The translations under genes and the position numbers were made by a program. DNA of 51,230 bases. It comes from BRHc4a sp049325055 (lineage in GTDB: Bacteria > Bacillota > Desulfotomaculia > Desulfotomaculales > Desulfocucumaceae). Positions 7,888 to 15,577 of this stretch are shown here, in pieces. The first letter of the stretch is position 1; every line of letters begins with the position of its first letter. The DNA lies in contig JBMOPB010000074.1 of assembly GCA_049325055.1 (NCBI GenBank), positions 1 through 51,230 of the forward strand. Direction: 5' to 3'. The notes under the pieces are model-generated. The model had not been told where the DNA came from and did no database searches. It was given only the letters and a program-made list of their open reading frames with translations.

Positions 7888-9639
7888 ATGAACAAAAAAG
7901 GTAATCCGCCCGGGGGGCGGGCAAAAATCGTTAAAAAACCGTTTTTAATTGCAGCAGGTATTATCCTGGCTGTCTTTTCATGGGCCATGTGGGCCTGGGG
8001 TTCCGCCGGCGGGGAATACAGGTGGTACCAGGACTATACCCCGGCCGGGGACAGCCTTGCTTTGTCGGCATTACTGGCCGCACTGCCCATTGTGGTAATG
8101 TTTGTCATGCTGGGAGGATTAAAAAAGCCGTCTCATGTTTCCGCCATATCAGCACTGGCGGCTACGTTTCTTCTTGCCACCATGGTCTGGAAAATGCCTC
8201 CGGGGCTTGCGGCCAGCAGCACCGCCTTCGGCATGATGATGGCGGTTTTTCCGATCATGTGGACGCTTACCAGCGCGGTGTGGATATTCAACATGCTGGT
8301 GGACAGCGGTTATTTTGAGGTGGTCAAAAAATCCCTGGGCTATGTGACTGCCGACCGCCGCATGCAGACAATACTTATAGGCTTCGGATTCACCACTCTT
8401 TTGGAAAGCATGGCCGCCTTCGGCGCTCCCATAGCTATTATTTCCGCCATGCTGGTGGGGTTCGGCTTTCCCCCCATGACGGCCGGGGTAATCGCATTGC
8501 TGGGCGATACCACCCCCAGCGCCTGGGGGACCCAGAGCATGCCCCTGGTGGTGCTGAACTCGGTGACCGGGCTTGACATAGGCGAGCTTGCCGCCCTGGT
8601 CGGCAGGCAGACCCCCGTGGCCTCGGCCCTTTCACCGGCGGTGCTGGTGCTGGTGCTGTCGGGGTGGAAAGGGCTTAAGGGGGTATGGCCGGTGGCCGCC
8701 GCAGTGGGGCTGGCATATGCCGTTATGGCGGTTATCGCCGTTAGTATTCTGAGCCCATATATCGTGGGCATCGCGGCCGCCCTGGCGGCAATCATCACCA
8801 CGCTGGCCATCCTCAGGTTCTGGAGTCCGGCGGAAACATGGCTTCTTTCCGGCGACTGCCCCGCCGGTGACGATAAGTGCGAACCAAGACTCCCACTCAA
8901 AACAATCGCCAGGGCCTGGTCGCCGTACTTCCTTCTGGTGCTGGTCATCGGGCTGGTCAACAGCACCGGGCTCAAGCACTGGCTGGCCGCCATAAGCACT
9001 GTGAAAATCCCGTGGCCCGGGCTGCACAACGTGGTCTGGAAAACCGCCCCGGTGGTGTCGCAGCCCGAAGCCTACCCCGCCGTTTACAGCCAGCCGTTGC
9101 TGCTGGTGGGCGGGACGCTGGTGTTTTTCGCGGGGCTGCTAACGGTAATCGCGCTGGGCATTAAACCTTCCAGGGCCTTCGCTATTTATGTGAACACCCT
9201 TAAGCAGGCCGCCAAGCCCGGAATTACCATAGTAAGCATACTGGGGATCGCCTATCTGATGAACTATTCCGCAATGACATACAGCATAGGGCTGGCCTTT
9301 GCCTCGGCCGGTTTCTGGTTTCCCATGGCCACGGTTTTCCTGGGCATGCTGGGCTGCACTCTGGCGGGAAGTGTTGCCGCATCAAACGCCCTTTTCGGCA
9401 ACCTGTCCGTGGTGGCCGGACAGCAACTTGGCATCGACCCGGTGCTATCGGCCGGCACACTTGCTTCCGGCGGAACCATGGGCAAGTCCATAGCGCCCCA
9501 GGACCTGGTGATAGCCAGCGCCACCCTCAATCTGCACGGACAGGAGGGTGAGCTTTTGAGAAGAGTGTTTTGGGCAAGCGTATTCCTTGCCGGAGTCATG
9601 GGGGTAGTGGCCATGCTGCAGCAAAAACTTTTCGTATAA
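7888..9639 (+). CDS. L-lactate/glycolate permease family (LctP) transporter
   Basis: A 583-residue membrane protein with about 13-14 hydrophobic segments, matching the LctP family in length. Family signatures visible include TLLESMAAFGAPIAI, LGDTTPSAWG and a C-terminal SAGTLASGGTMGKSIAPQ block. Members import lactate, glycolate or similar 2-hydroxy-monocarboxylates with protons. Here it lies between a terminator-bounded DASS permease and a chemoreceptor, with no lactate dehydrogenase nearby. The natural cargo may therefore be a related acid, possibly a sulfonated one such as sulfolactate. That is a guess from context. Confidence 0.88.
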   Translation: MNKKGNPPGGRAKIVKKPFLIAAGIILAVFSWAMWAWGSAGGEYRWYQDYTPAGDSLALSALLAALPIVVMFVMLGGLKKPSHVSAISALAATFLLATMVWKMPPGLAASSTAFGMMMAVFPIMWTLTSAVWIFNMLVDSGYFEVVKKSLGYVTADRRMQTILIGFGFTTLLESMAAFGAPIAIISAMLVGFGFPPMTAGVIALLGDTTPSAWGTQSMPLVVLNSVTGLDIGELAALVGRQTPVASALSPAVLVLVLSGWKGLKGVWPVAAAVGLAYAVMAVIAVSILSPYIVGIAAALAAIITTLAILRFWSPAETWLLSGDCPAGDDKCEPRLPLKTIARAWSPYFLLVLVIGLVNSTGLKHWLAAISTVKIPWPGLHNVVWKTAPVVSQPEAYPAVYSQPLLLVGGTLVFFAGLLTVIALGIKPSRAFAIYVNTLKQAAKPGITIVSILGIAYLMNYSAMTYSIGLAFASAGFWFPMATVFLGMLGCTLAGSVAASNALFGNLSVVAGQQLGIDPVLSAGTLASGGTMGKSIAPQDLVIASATLNLHGQEGELLRRVFWASVFLAGVMGVVAMLQQKLFV

Positions 9640-9723
9640 GAGTATAAGGAAAATAACCGGGCAGGTTATCTTAAGCCAGGGCAGTTCAGGCAATGAATAC
9701 CATATATGGGGGCGGGTGGAAAA

Positions 9724-11598
9724 ATGAAATTTGCCTCCGGTTTCAGGCAAAAAATACTGTTCAGCGTGGGAATAATGATGCTGGCGCTGATACTGGGACT
9801 TACGTTATTTAACTACGGCAGGACGCAAACTCTGATACTGGAAAGCGAAAAGATGCAAAACCAGGTTGTTTCAAATACGTTCTACCGCAAAATGGAAGAG
9901 TATCTGTCCGTTTCCCGGTCAGTGATTGTGCCTGTCTCAAAAAACCCCGAGGTGGTTGAAGCCTTTGCCGCCGGCGACAGGGAAAAGCTGCTGAAAATAC
10001 TGGGACCCACTTTTGCTGATCTGAAAAGCAGGGGTTTTTACAACATACAGTTCAATACCCCCCCGGCGGTGGCTTTCGCCAGGCTGAACAGGCCCAAGGA
10101 GTTCGGTGACGATATCAGCAAGATACGCCCCACGGTTATAGTGGCCAACAAAACCCAAAAAGAGGTCATGGGCCTGGAGGACGGTAAGGCGGGGTACGGA
10201 TTCAGGGTTCTGGTCCCTGTTTTCCAGGGGGACAGGTATGTGGGCAACGTGGAAACCGGCCTGGAGTTCGGTGAGTATTTCTTAAAAGAGCTTCAGCAGG
10301 TTGTTCCTGGCGATTATTTCATATACAGCTTCGGGAAGCCGGGTGAGCCTGACAAACTGCTGTCCAGGGCCTCAACAGCCGAAGACGGGTATAACGTCAG
10401 CCCCCAGCTTATAGAAAAGGGTAAAGGTGGAGAGGTGCAGTACAGCCTTACCGGCGACGGAATGAACACTGTGTTGATAATGCCCTTTAAAGATTTCAGC
10501 GGCGAGGTCAAGGGGTATGTAAAGTCGGTTCATTCACGGGCGCACACGGTGAACCGACTTTCCGCCAACAAGAAGGAAACCGCCGTTTTGGCGGTACTGG
10601 GTATCGGTATAGTGCTGGCCCTGGTTTATCTCATTGTTGGTTCCATGATACGCCCGGTTACAAAGATGGCGGCCCTGGTCAACGATATAGCTGTAAACCG
10701 GGATCTTGGAAAAAGCGTTGAGGTTCACGGCAGGGACGAGATTGCTGTCCTGGGGAATTCCATCAACCACATGCTTTCCAACATGAAAACCATAATTGGC
10801 GAAACCCGGGCAGCCGGGGGAAAAATACTGGCGTCCAGTGATGAGCTTGCAAGATCCGGAGGGAACATAAGCGCGTCCATTCAGGAAATAGCGGGCAACG
10901 TTGAGCAGTTTTCCTCTGGTGTCCGGCAGTTGGATGAAAATGCCTCAAACATCAACAGATCAGCGGAAAAGGTGTCGGAAGTCGCCGGACTGGGAGAGGA
11001 ATCAATATCCGGGGCAATCAGGCAGATGATGTCCATAGAGAACGTGTCCGAAAGCACGTCGGAAGCGGTAAAAAAGCTGCAAGAACAGGCTGAGGAAATA
11101 AGCCGGATAGTGGAGGTTATAAAGACCATATCCGACCAGACCAACCTACTGGCCCTTAACGCCGCTATAGAGTCGGCAAGGGCGGGGGAAATGGGCAGAG
11201 GCTTCGCCGTGGTGGCCGGAGAGGTCCGGGAACTGGCCGAAAAGTCAAATAATGCCGCCTCGGAGATTCAGCAGCTGATATCGGCAGTACAGCGGGACAC
11301 CGGCCAGGTGGTTGAGAGTATTAACGCAAGCGCCGGCGAGGTTCAAAAAGGCGTGGAGATAGTAAATAATTGCGGGCGGATTTTCAATGAGATATCAGAG
11401 TCCATTAAGGGACTTAAACGTGATATTGAATCCATCAGCGCCACCACACAGCAGATGTCTTCCGGCAGCCGTTATATAAGCGAAACTGTTCAGCAGCAGG
11501 CCGAGGCCACCAATAATATTGCCGAAGCTGCCGAAAACCTCAATCGGGCACTGGAACATCTCAATGAACTTACCGATCAGTTTAAAACAAACATTTAG
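9724..11598 (+). CDS. methyl-accepting chemotaxis protein with extracellular Cache-type sensor
   Basis: A 624-residue chemoreceptor. It has an N-terminal membrane helix (about 8-28), an extracytoplasmic domain to about residue 282 that resembles a Cache-type ligand domain, a second helix (283-305), a HAMP domain (to about 360) and a coiled-coil signalling domain. The conserved tip spans residues 464-507 (SDQTNLLALNAAIESARAGE). ATG at 9724 is favoured over one six codons upstream, because the sensor helix starts right after it. It begins 84 bases after the LctP gene, so it probably senses the cargo of the neighbouring transporters. CheB/CheR-type pentapeptides are not seen. Confidence 0.9.
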   Translation: MKFASGFRQKILFSVGIMMLALILGLTLFNYGRTQTLILESEKMQNQVVSNTFYRKMEEYLSVSRSVIVPVSKNPEVVEAFAAGDREKLLKILGPTFADLKSRGFYNIQFNTPPAVAFARLNRPKEFGDDISKIRPTVIVANKTQKEVMGLEDGKAGYGFRVLVPVFQGDRYVGNVETGLEFGEYFLKELQQVVPGDYFIYSFGKPGEPDKLLSRASTAEDGYNVSPQLIEKGKGGEVQYSLTGDGMNTVLIMPFKDFSGEVKGYVKSVHSRAHTVNRLSANKKETAVLAVLGIGIVLALVYLIVGSMIRPVTKMAALVNDIAVNRDLGKSVEVHGRDEIAVLGNSINHMLSNMKTIIGETRAAGGKILASSDELARSGGNISASIQEIAGNVEQFSSGVRQLDENASNINRSAEKVSEVAGLGEESISGAIRQMMSIENVSESTSEAVKKLQEQAEEISRIVEVIKTISDQTNLLALNAAIESARAGEMGRGFAVVAGEVRELAEKSNNAASEIQQLISAVQRDTGQVVESINASAGEVQKGVEIVNNCGRIFNEISESIKGLKRDIESISATTQQMSSGSRYISETVQQQAEATNNIAEAAENLNRALEHLNELTDQFKTNI

Positions 11599-12124
11599 GC
11601 GTGAAATATCTGGCAACCAATTAACTGTTAGTGTTGCGGTTATAACACTTGACTGCAGTCAGGGCTGCTTAATGGATTAAGCTTGTATAGCTGGCAGAAG
11701 GAGTCATAAATCTCTAGATAAGAGCACTACTCTCGCTTAATATGCAATGAAGATGCGCAAGAACCAGGTTGTTGTATTGTGGTAATACATTGTTTGAATT
11801 GGTGTGTTGTTTATCATTTTGGCAGTCCAGGCTTTCGGCCTGGTTTTTTTGTTTGTGGTAATTAGTTTTTGCACAAGCTGCCATATATTTGTGAAACGCT
11901 CGACTAGCTTAAATGACATCCGTTTCTTTTGTGAAACCTTGGACACCTGTATAGGATTATTAAGGCGTCAGATGTTTACTCAGTAAGAAACAAGAACTAA
12001 TATTTTGATATATACCTTGAAAGGAGATAGGTGGTTATAATTGTTACCAAGTGCAAAACACTTCATATAAAATTAATTTATAAGCAATTTGATTAATGTA
12101 AAGAAAAGTTAAGGGGTGCTAAAA
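11599..12124. other. AT-rich intergenic stretch with one terminator
   Basis: About 525 bases with no convincing gene and a base composition lower in GC than its neighbours. It holds a small inverted repeat GCTTAA/TTAAGC near 11668-11683, the terminator at 11827-11850, and two TTTGTGAAAC copies near 11888 and 11929. Near 12025 a ribosome-site-like AGGAGATAGGTGG precedes a nine-codon open frame. None is strong enough for a gene call. The length and AT-richness could reflect a lost gene or a regulatory leader for the 12125 operon. Confidence 0.4.
11827..11850 (+). terminator. rho-independent terminator
   Basis: CCAGGC (11827-11832) pairs perfectly with GCCTGG (11838-11843) around TTTCG, followed by seven T (11844-11850). 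It lies about 230 bases after the chemoreceptor stop, so it either ends a long 3' untranslated region or serves an unseen short RNA between 11600 and 11827. Confidence 0.75.
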
Positions 12125-12511
12125 ATGACTGAACAAAGCAGAAGAAATATTGAAAGGTTTCAGGTATTGCTTAGTATTTTTGTGTTTACGGTTTCTATCT
12201 TGGTATACTGGATAGGTATAAATTTCTTAAGAGATGAAGTGTTTTCACATTATTACAATCCTAGAAAACACCTTGTTGTGGATCAGAATCCCGATACCAA
12301 GGAAATATACGCCTGGAAAGACATTAATGGAAAAACATATACTCCGGAGGATGCCCATGTTAAGAATTTTACCTGGGGTACCACCTTGCTTCTTCTGTTT
12401 GTGATGATTTTTGCCGCCACGGTTTTTAGCAGGGCGATGGACTACTATACCAGGGTGGTTTTACAAAACGAAATCAGGCAAAGACAATTGTGGTTGCAGA
12501 AGACACATTAG
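12125..12511 (+). CDS. small membrane protein upstream of TSUP permease
   Basis: A 128-residue protein with two predicted membrane helices (about residues 14-36 and 83-105) flanking a roughly 45-residue soluble loop, and a basic C-terminal tail. No family was recognised. ATG 12125 is chosen because AAGGGG at 12111-12116 lies eight bases upstream; GTG at 12116 is in frame but overlaps that site. It is followed within about 12 bases by the TSUP permease and then the Alph_Pro_TM-like protein, so the three are almost certainly one operon. It may be an accessory subunit of that transporter. Confidence 0.75.
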   Translation: MTEQSRRNIERFQVLLSIFVFTVSILVYWIGINFLRDEVFSHYYNPRKHLVVDQNPDTKEIYAWKDINGKTYTPEDAHVKNFTWGTTLLLLFVMIFAATVFSRAMDYYTRVVLQNEIRQRQLWLQKTH

Positions 12512-12523
12512 GGGTGATTGGAC

Positions 12524-13435
12524 GTGGATATTTTTCTTCCTATAGCAAGAATGTCGGTGCCGGCGTTTACCATTGTGGGATTGGGAGGATTGGTGGGCTT
12601 GCTTTCAGGAATGTTCGGCGTTGGCGGGGGGTTTCTTATGACTCCGCTGCTGATGATGCTGGGCATACCCCCGGCAGTGGCAGTGGCCAGTGATACAAAC
12701 CAGATTGTGGCGGCGTCGGTTTCGGGAACGCTGGCCCATAGCAAAAAGAAAAACGTTGATTTCATGCTTGGTTTTATTATTGTCACAGGGGGGCTCGTGG
12801 GAGGGAGCCTGGGTACCGTTCTGGTTAAAATACTCATGTCGCTGGGTAATTTCGATCTGGTTTTAAAAATTGCATACGTGGCCATGCTCTTTTTGGTGGG
12901 CTCCTTTATGTTTTGGGAGAGCGTCTCCGCTCTGAAAAAGGGAGGTCAAACCCAAAACGGCAAAAAAAATGCTGTTTCGGCCTTTTTAGACAGGCTGCCC
13001 ATGAAAATGCGCTTTAAAGCTTCAGGTATAGAGATTTCCGTTCCTGCGCTTATGGCGCTGGGCTTTTTAACCGGTGTGCTTTCGGCGGTGATGGGTGTGG
13101 GGGGCGGTTTTATAATGCTGCCCATTATGATTTACATTATCGGTATGCCTGTTAAAAACTCGGTTGGAACAAGCGCTTTTGTGGTAATTTTCACCGCCAT
13201 AAACGTCACAATAGCCCAGAGTGTTATAAACCATACTGTTGACTTTGTTCTCGCCATGATGTTGTTGATTGGTTCTTCAGCAGGAGCGCAAATCGGAGCC
13301 AGGCTTGGCAACAAACTTAAAGCGGAGCAATTGCGCGTCGCTTTTTCAATAATTGTCCTTCTGGTTATGGTAAAAATTGTTGTAGAACTTCTTTCAGCTC
13401 CTGCCAGCCTGATAGTTCAGGGGGGCGGCCATTAA
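12524..13435 (+). CDS. TSUP-family permease (TauE/SafE-like sulfite/sulfonate exporter)
   Basis: A 303-residue membrane protein with eight or so helices in two homologous halves. Each half carries the family signature: SGMFGVGGGFLMTP in the first and SAVMGVGGGFIMLP in the second. TSUP proteins move sulfite, sulfonates, sulfoacetate or other organosulfur anions. The start is either GTG 12524 (GGGG nine bases upstream) or TTG 12518. The stop overlaps the next ATG by one base, indicating translational coupling to the 13435 gene. A second, convergent TSUP gene lies at 14274-15068. Confidence 0.9.
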   Translation: MDIFLPIARMSVPAFTIVGLGGLVGLLSGMFGVGGGFLMTPLLMMLGIPPAVAVASDTNQIVAASVSGTLAHSKKKNVDFMLGFIIVTGGLVGGSLGTVLVKILMSLGNFDLVLKIAYVAMLFLVGSFMFWESVSALKKGGQTQNGKKNAVSAFLDRLPMKMRFKASGIEISVPALMALGFLTGVLSAVMGVGGGFIMLPIMIYIIGMPVKNSVGTSAFVVIFTAINVTIAQSVINHTVDFVLAMMLLIGSSAGAQIGARLGNKLKAEQLRVAFSIIVLLVMVKIVVELLSAPASLIVQGGGH

Positions 13436-14262
13436 TGAAAGGTGGATTTAAAACTTTGATTGGCTTGGTGGCTATATATTTCTGGATGATAGCCGTGCCG
13501 GCCGCCGGGGCCGATCTGGACATCAACCCGCGGAATATCGATGTGGGCTTGATTTATAACGGGTCCGAAATAACGTTTGGCGGAACTGTTCCGGATGGCG
13601 CGGAAGTTTATGTTAAGATTACCTCTCCCGATCACTCGGTTATGGAACTGAATAAAAAGGGCAAGGTGGGGCTATTCTGGCTTAATACCGAGAGGAGCAG
13701 GGTTAGCAGGGTTCCAAAGCTTTACCACATTGTTTCTTCGGCCCCGTTAAGCGGGTTGCCCGAGGATCTAAAACAAAAGCTGGGTTTAAGCAATGTTTTT
13801 TCGGATATATATGCCAGGGCAAAAGTGGACATACACCGGGGGGAAGGTTGGGAACCTGTCCCTGTTGAAGAAGCGTACGAATACGTTGAAGCATTTGTGG
13901 CTATTAGCGGGAAAAACGGCCTTTATTCCGTCGGGGAGGGTCAGGTGGATGTTGGAGGAAGTTATTTCAGAGGCAAGGTAAAGCTGCCTCCCGGCATTCC
14001 CCAGGAAAAGTGCAGCATTACCGTCTTTGCAGTGAAGGATGGTAAGTTGCTGGATACTCTGTACGGCACTTTTGACGTTTCCGGCACGGGTCTAGTCAGC
14101 TGGTTCAACAGTATGGCCGTTTCCGACGGTCCCACTTACGGGCTGGTTGCGGTTGTCTTTGCATTGGTTTTCGGAGTGGCCATCACCTCCCTTTTTAATT
14201 ATATAGAAACATTATTAAGCGGTGGCAAAAAAACCGACTTAAGTCTGGAGTCGAGCCACTGA
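13435..14262 (+). CDS. secreted/membrane-anchored protein resembling Alph_Pro_TM (TIGR02186) family
   Basis: A 275-residue protein with an N-terminal signal peptide (residues 1-26, ending PAAGA) and one C-terminal membrane helix (about 239-260), leaving an extracytoplasmic domain of about 210 residues. The segment SRVSRVPKLYHIVSSAPL matches the remembered signature of the Alph_Pro_TM/TIGR02186 family, proteins of unknown function often encoded beside TSUP permeases, mainly in alphaproteobacteria. The ATG overlaps the TSUP stop, so production is coupled. A role as an external binding or gating partner of the TSUP protein is likely but unproven. Family assignment is from memory. Confidence 0.7.
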   Translation: MKGGFKTLIGLVAIYFWMIAVPAAGADLDINPRNIDVGLIYNGSEITFGGTVPDGAEVYVKITSPDHSVMELNKKGKVGLFWLNTERSRVSRVPKLYHIVSSAPLSGLPEDLKQKLGLSNVFSDIYARAKVDIHRGEGWEPVPVEEAYEYVEAFVAISGKNGLYSVGEGQVDVGGSYFRGKVKLPPGIPQEKCSITVFAVKDGKLLDTLYGTFDVSGTGLVSWFNSMAVSDGPTYGLVAVVFALVFGVAITSLFNYIETLLSGGKKTDLSLESSH

Positions 14263-14273
14263 AAGGGAAACAT

Positions 14274-15068
14274 CTATTTTAACAACAGTGATAATCCCAG
14301 CATGGTGATGAACGCCAGCACTATTTTGTTAAAAGTGGCAAAAGATATTTTCTCGAACACCAGAATCCCCAGTCCGGTTCCGACAATGGTTGCCGGAAGG
14401 TAAAGAAGGCTTGACAAAAGCAGCGGGGCTGTCATAAGCCCGGTTGCAAAGTAAATAATAATGGAGTAAAGGCTGCTGAAAAGGAAAAAGCTTTGAAGTG
14501 TGGCCTTTATGTAATATTTGTTTTGGCTTTCCTTTAACGCGTAAATTGCTATAGGAGGCCCGCCGGAGAGAAGGCTTCCCATAAGGGCGCCCCCGGCGGT
14601 GCCGGCCAGAAAACCCGGCAGGGTTTTCTTTTTATTTTCCCCGCTGCCGTTAAGGGGAGGGACCGGCTCTCCATTGCCTCCGGCGCCGTTCTGGGTGGGG
14701 CTGTCTGTGTTTTCAGTTTTTCCTGAGTAAAAAAACTGTTGTATTACAAATGTTATAATCACAACTCCCAGCGACTTTTTAATCCACCAGGGATCTATAT
14801 TTTTCAGGATGTATACTCCGGCGGGGACACCGGTCAATGCACCGGCCAGAAGGGGAAGCATTCCTTTTATATATAGGTGGTTTCTTAACTTTACAAGCTG
14901 GAAGATATTGCATGTCAGTGTGTGTATGGCCAGGAAAACAACCGATGTTTTAATATCATAAAGCAGCGAAAGCAGTGTCAGTGCCACCATGGTAAAGCCA
15001 AAACCCGAAACGCCTGATACAAATGCACTGAAAAGCAGTATTACCACGCAAATAATTCCCGACGGCAA
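14274..15068 (-). CDS. second TSUP-family permease
   Basis: A 264-residue protein of the same broad family as the gene at 12524 but clearly divergent from it. The half-repeat signatures are FVSGVSGFGFTMVAL near the N-terminus and SGGPPIAIYAL after a soluble Gly/Asn/Lys-rich linker (residues about 113-145). The N-terminal motif with GFGF resembles the subgroup that carries organic sulfur compounds. TTG at 15068 follows AGGGAGAG by six bases. It converges on the Alph_Pro_TM-like gene with only 11 bases between stops and no visible terminator, so the two transcripts probably overlap. Confidence 0.85.
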   Translation of the reverse strand: MPSGIICVVILLFSAFVSGVSGFGFTMVALTLLSLLYDIKTSVVFLAIHTLTCNIFQLVKLRNHLYIKGMLPLLAGALTGVPAGVYILKNIDPWWIKKSLGVVIITFVIQQFFYSGKTENTDSPTQNGAGGNGEPVPPLNGSGENKKKTLPGFLAGTAGGALMGSLLSGGPPIAIYALKESQNKYYIKATLQSFFLFSSLYSIIIYFATGLMTAPLLLSSLLYLPATIVGTGLGILVFEKISFATFNKIVLAFITMLGLSLLLK

Positions 15069-15225
15069 ATTAAATCTCTCCCTAACTATAATTCGGTCAA
15101 AAACACATTTTAATTATACATCCGTTTTTGCGACATTAGCTGCTGCAGGCTTTAAGCGTAGTATTCTTTTTGTTCATGGCTTCATTCGCTAAAACTATTA
15201 GAGAGAAGCTATATACTGTTACGGT

Positions 15226-15474
15226 ATGATGATGGGCGGATCCTCCGGGATGATGGCCGCCAACATGAGCGGGCAGCGCATGATGATGCCGGGGATGATG
15301 AACGCTGCAACCGGTACGGTTGTCAATCAAAAAAGCGGCGCCGCCACGGGTGTGCCCGGGGCGGCGGCTGGGCAGGGTGAAGCCGGTACTGCGTTGCAGT
15401 CTGCCGGCAGATTAAACCAGGCCTCTGAAATCAGCCGCGTACAGGAAGGAACGATTCTAAATCAACTGTTATAG
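15226..15474 (+). CDS. Met-rich small protein, hypothetical
   Basis: An 82-residue open frame. The first 30 residues are very rich in Met, Gly and Ser (MMMGGSSGMM, then QRMMMPGMM); the remainder is Ala/Gly/Gln-rich with a plausible C-terminal helix. Met-rich runs of this kind bind copper or occur in coat-like proteins, but no family was recognised. Codon choice is GC-rich like real genes nearby. The start is weak: the nearest purine run (AGAGAGAAG, 15201-15209) is 17 bases upstream. A GC-rich hairpin follows the stop. It may be real or a chance frame. Confidence 0.45.
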   Translation: MMMGGSSGMMAANMSGQRMMMPGMMNAATGTVVNQKSGAATGVPGAAAGQGEAGTALQSAGRLNQASEISRVQEGTILNQLL

Positions 15475-15482
15475 TTTTATGT

Positions 15483-15520
15483 AAAAAAGCCAGCCGGGCA
15501 AGAGTGTTTAGCCGCCCGGC
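15483..15520 (-). terminator. rho-independent terminator of the 15578-17422 chemoreceptor
   Basis: GCCGGGC (15493-15499) pairs perfectly with GCCCGGC (15514-15520). On the minus strand the stem is followed by TGGC and then TTTTTT (15483-15488). It could also end the small plus-strand frame at 15474, though the plus side has only three T. Confidence 0.7.
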
Positions 15521-15577
15521 TTTAAATAGATATAGGAAATTAGGCTGAAAGAAATTCTGTGGATAATTTCCGGCTTA

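Noticed and set aside
11804..11986. Sixty-codon hydrophobic frame
   Set aside because: It runs through the rho-independent terminator at 11827-11850 and has no ribosome site, so it is probably chance.
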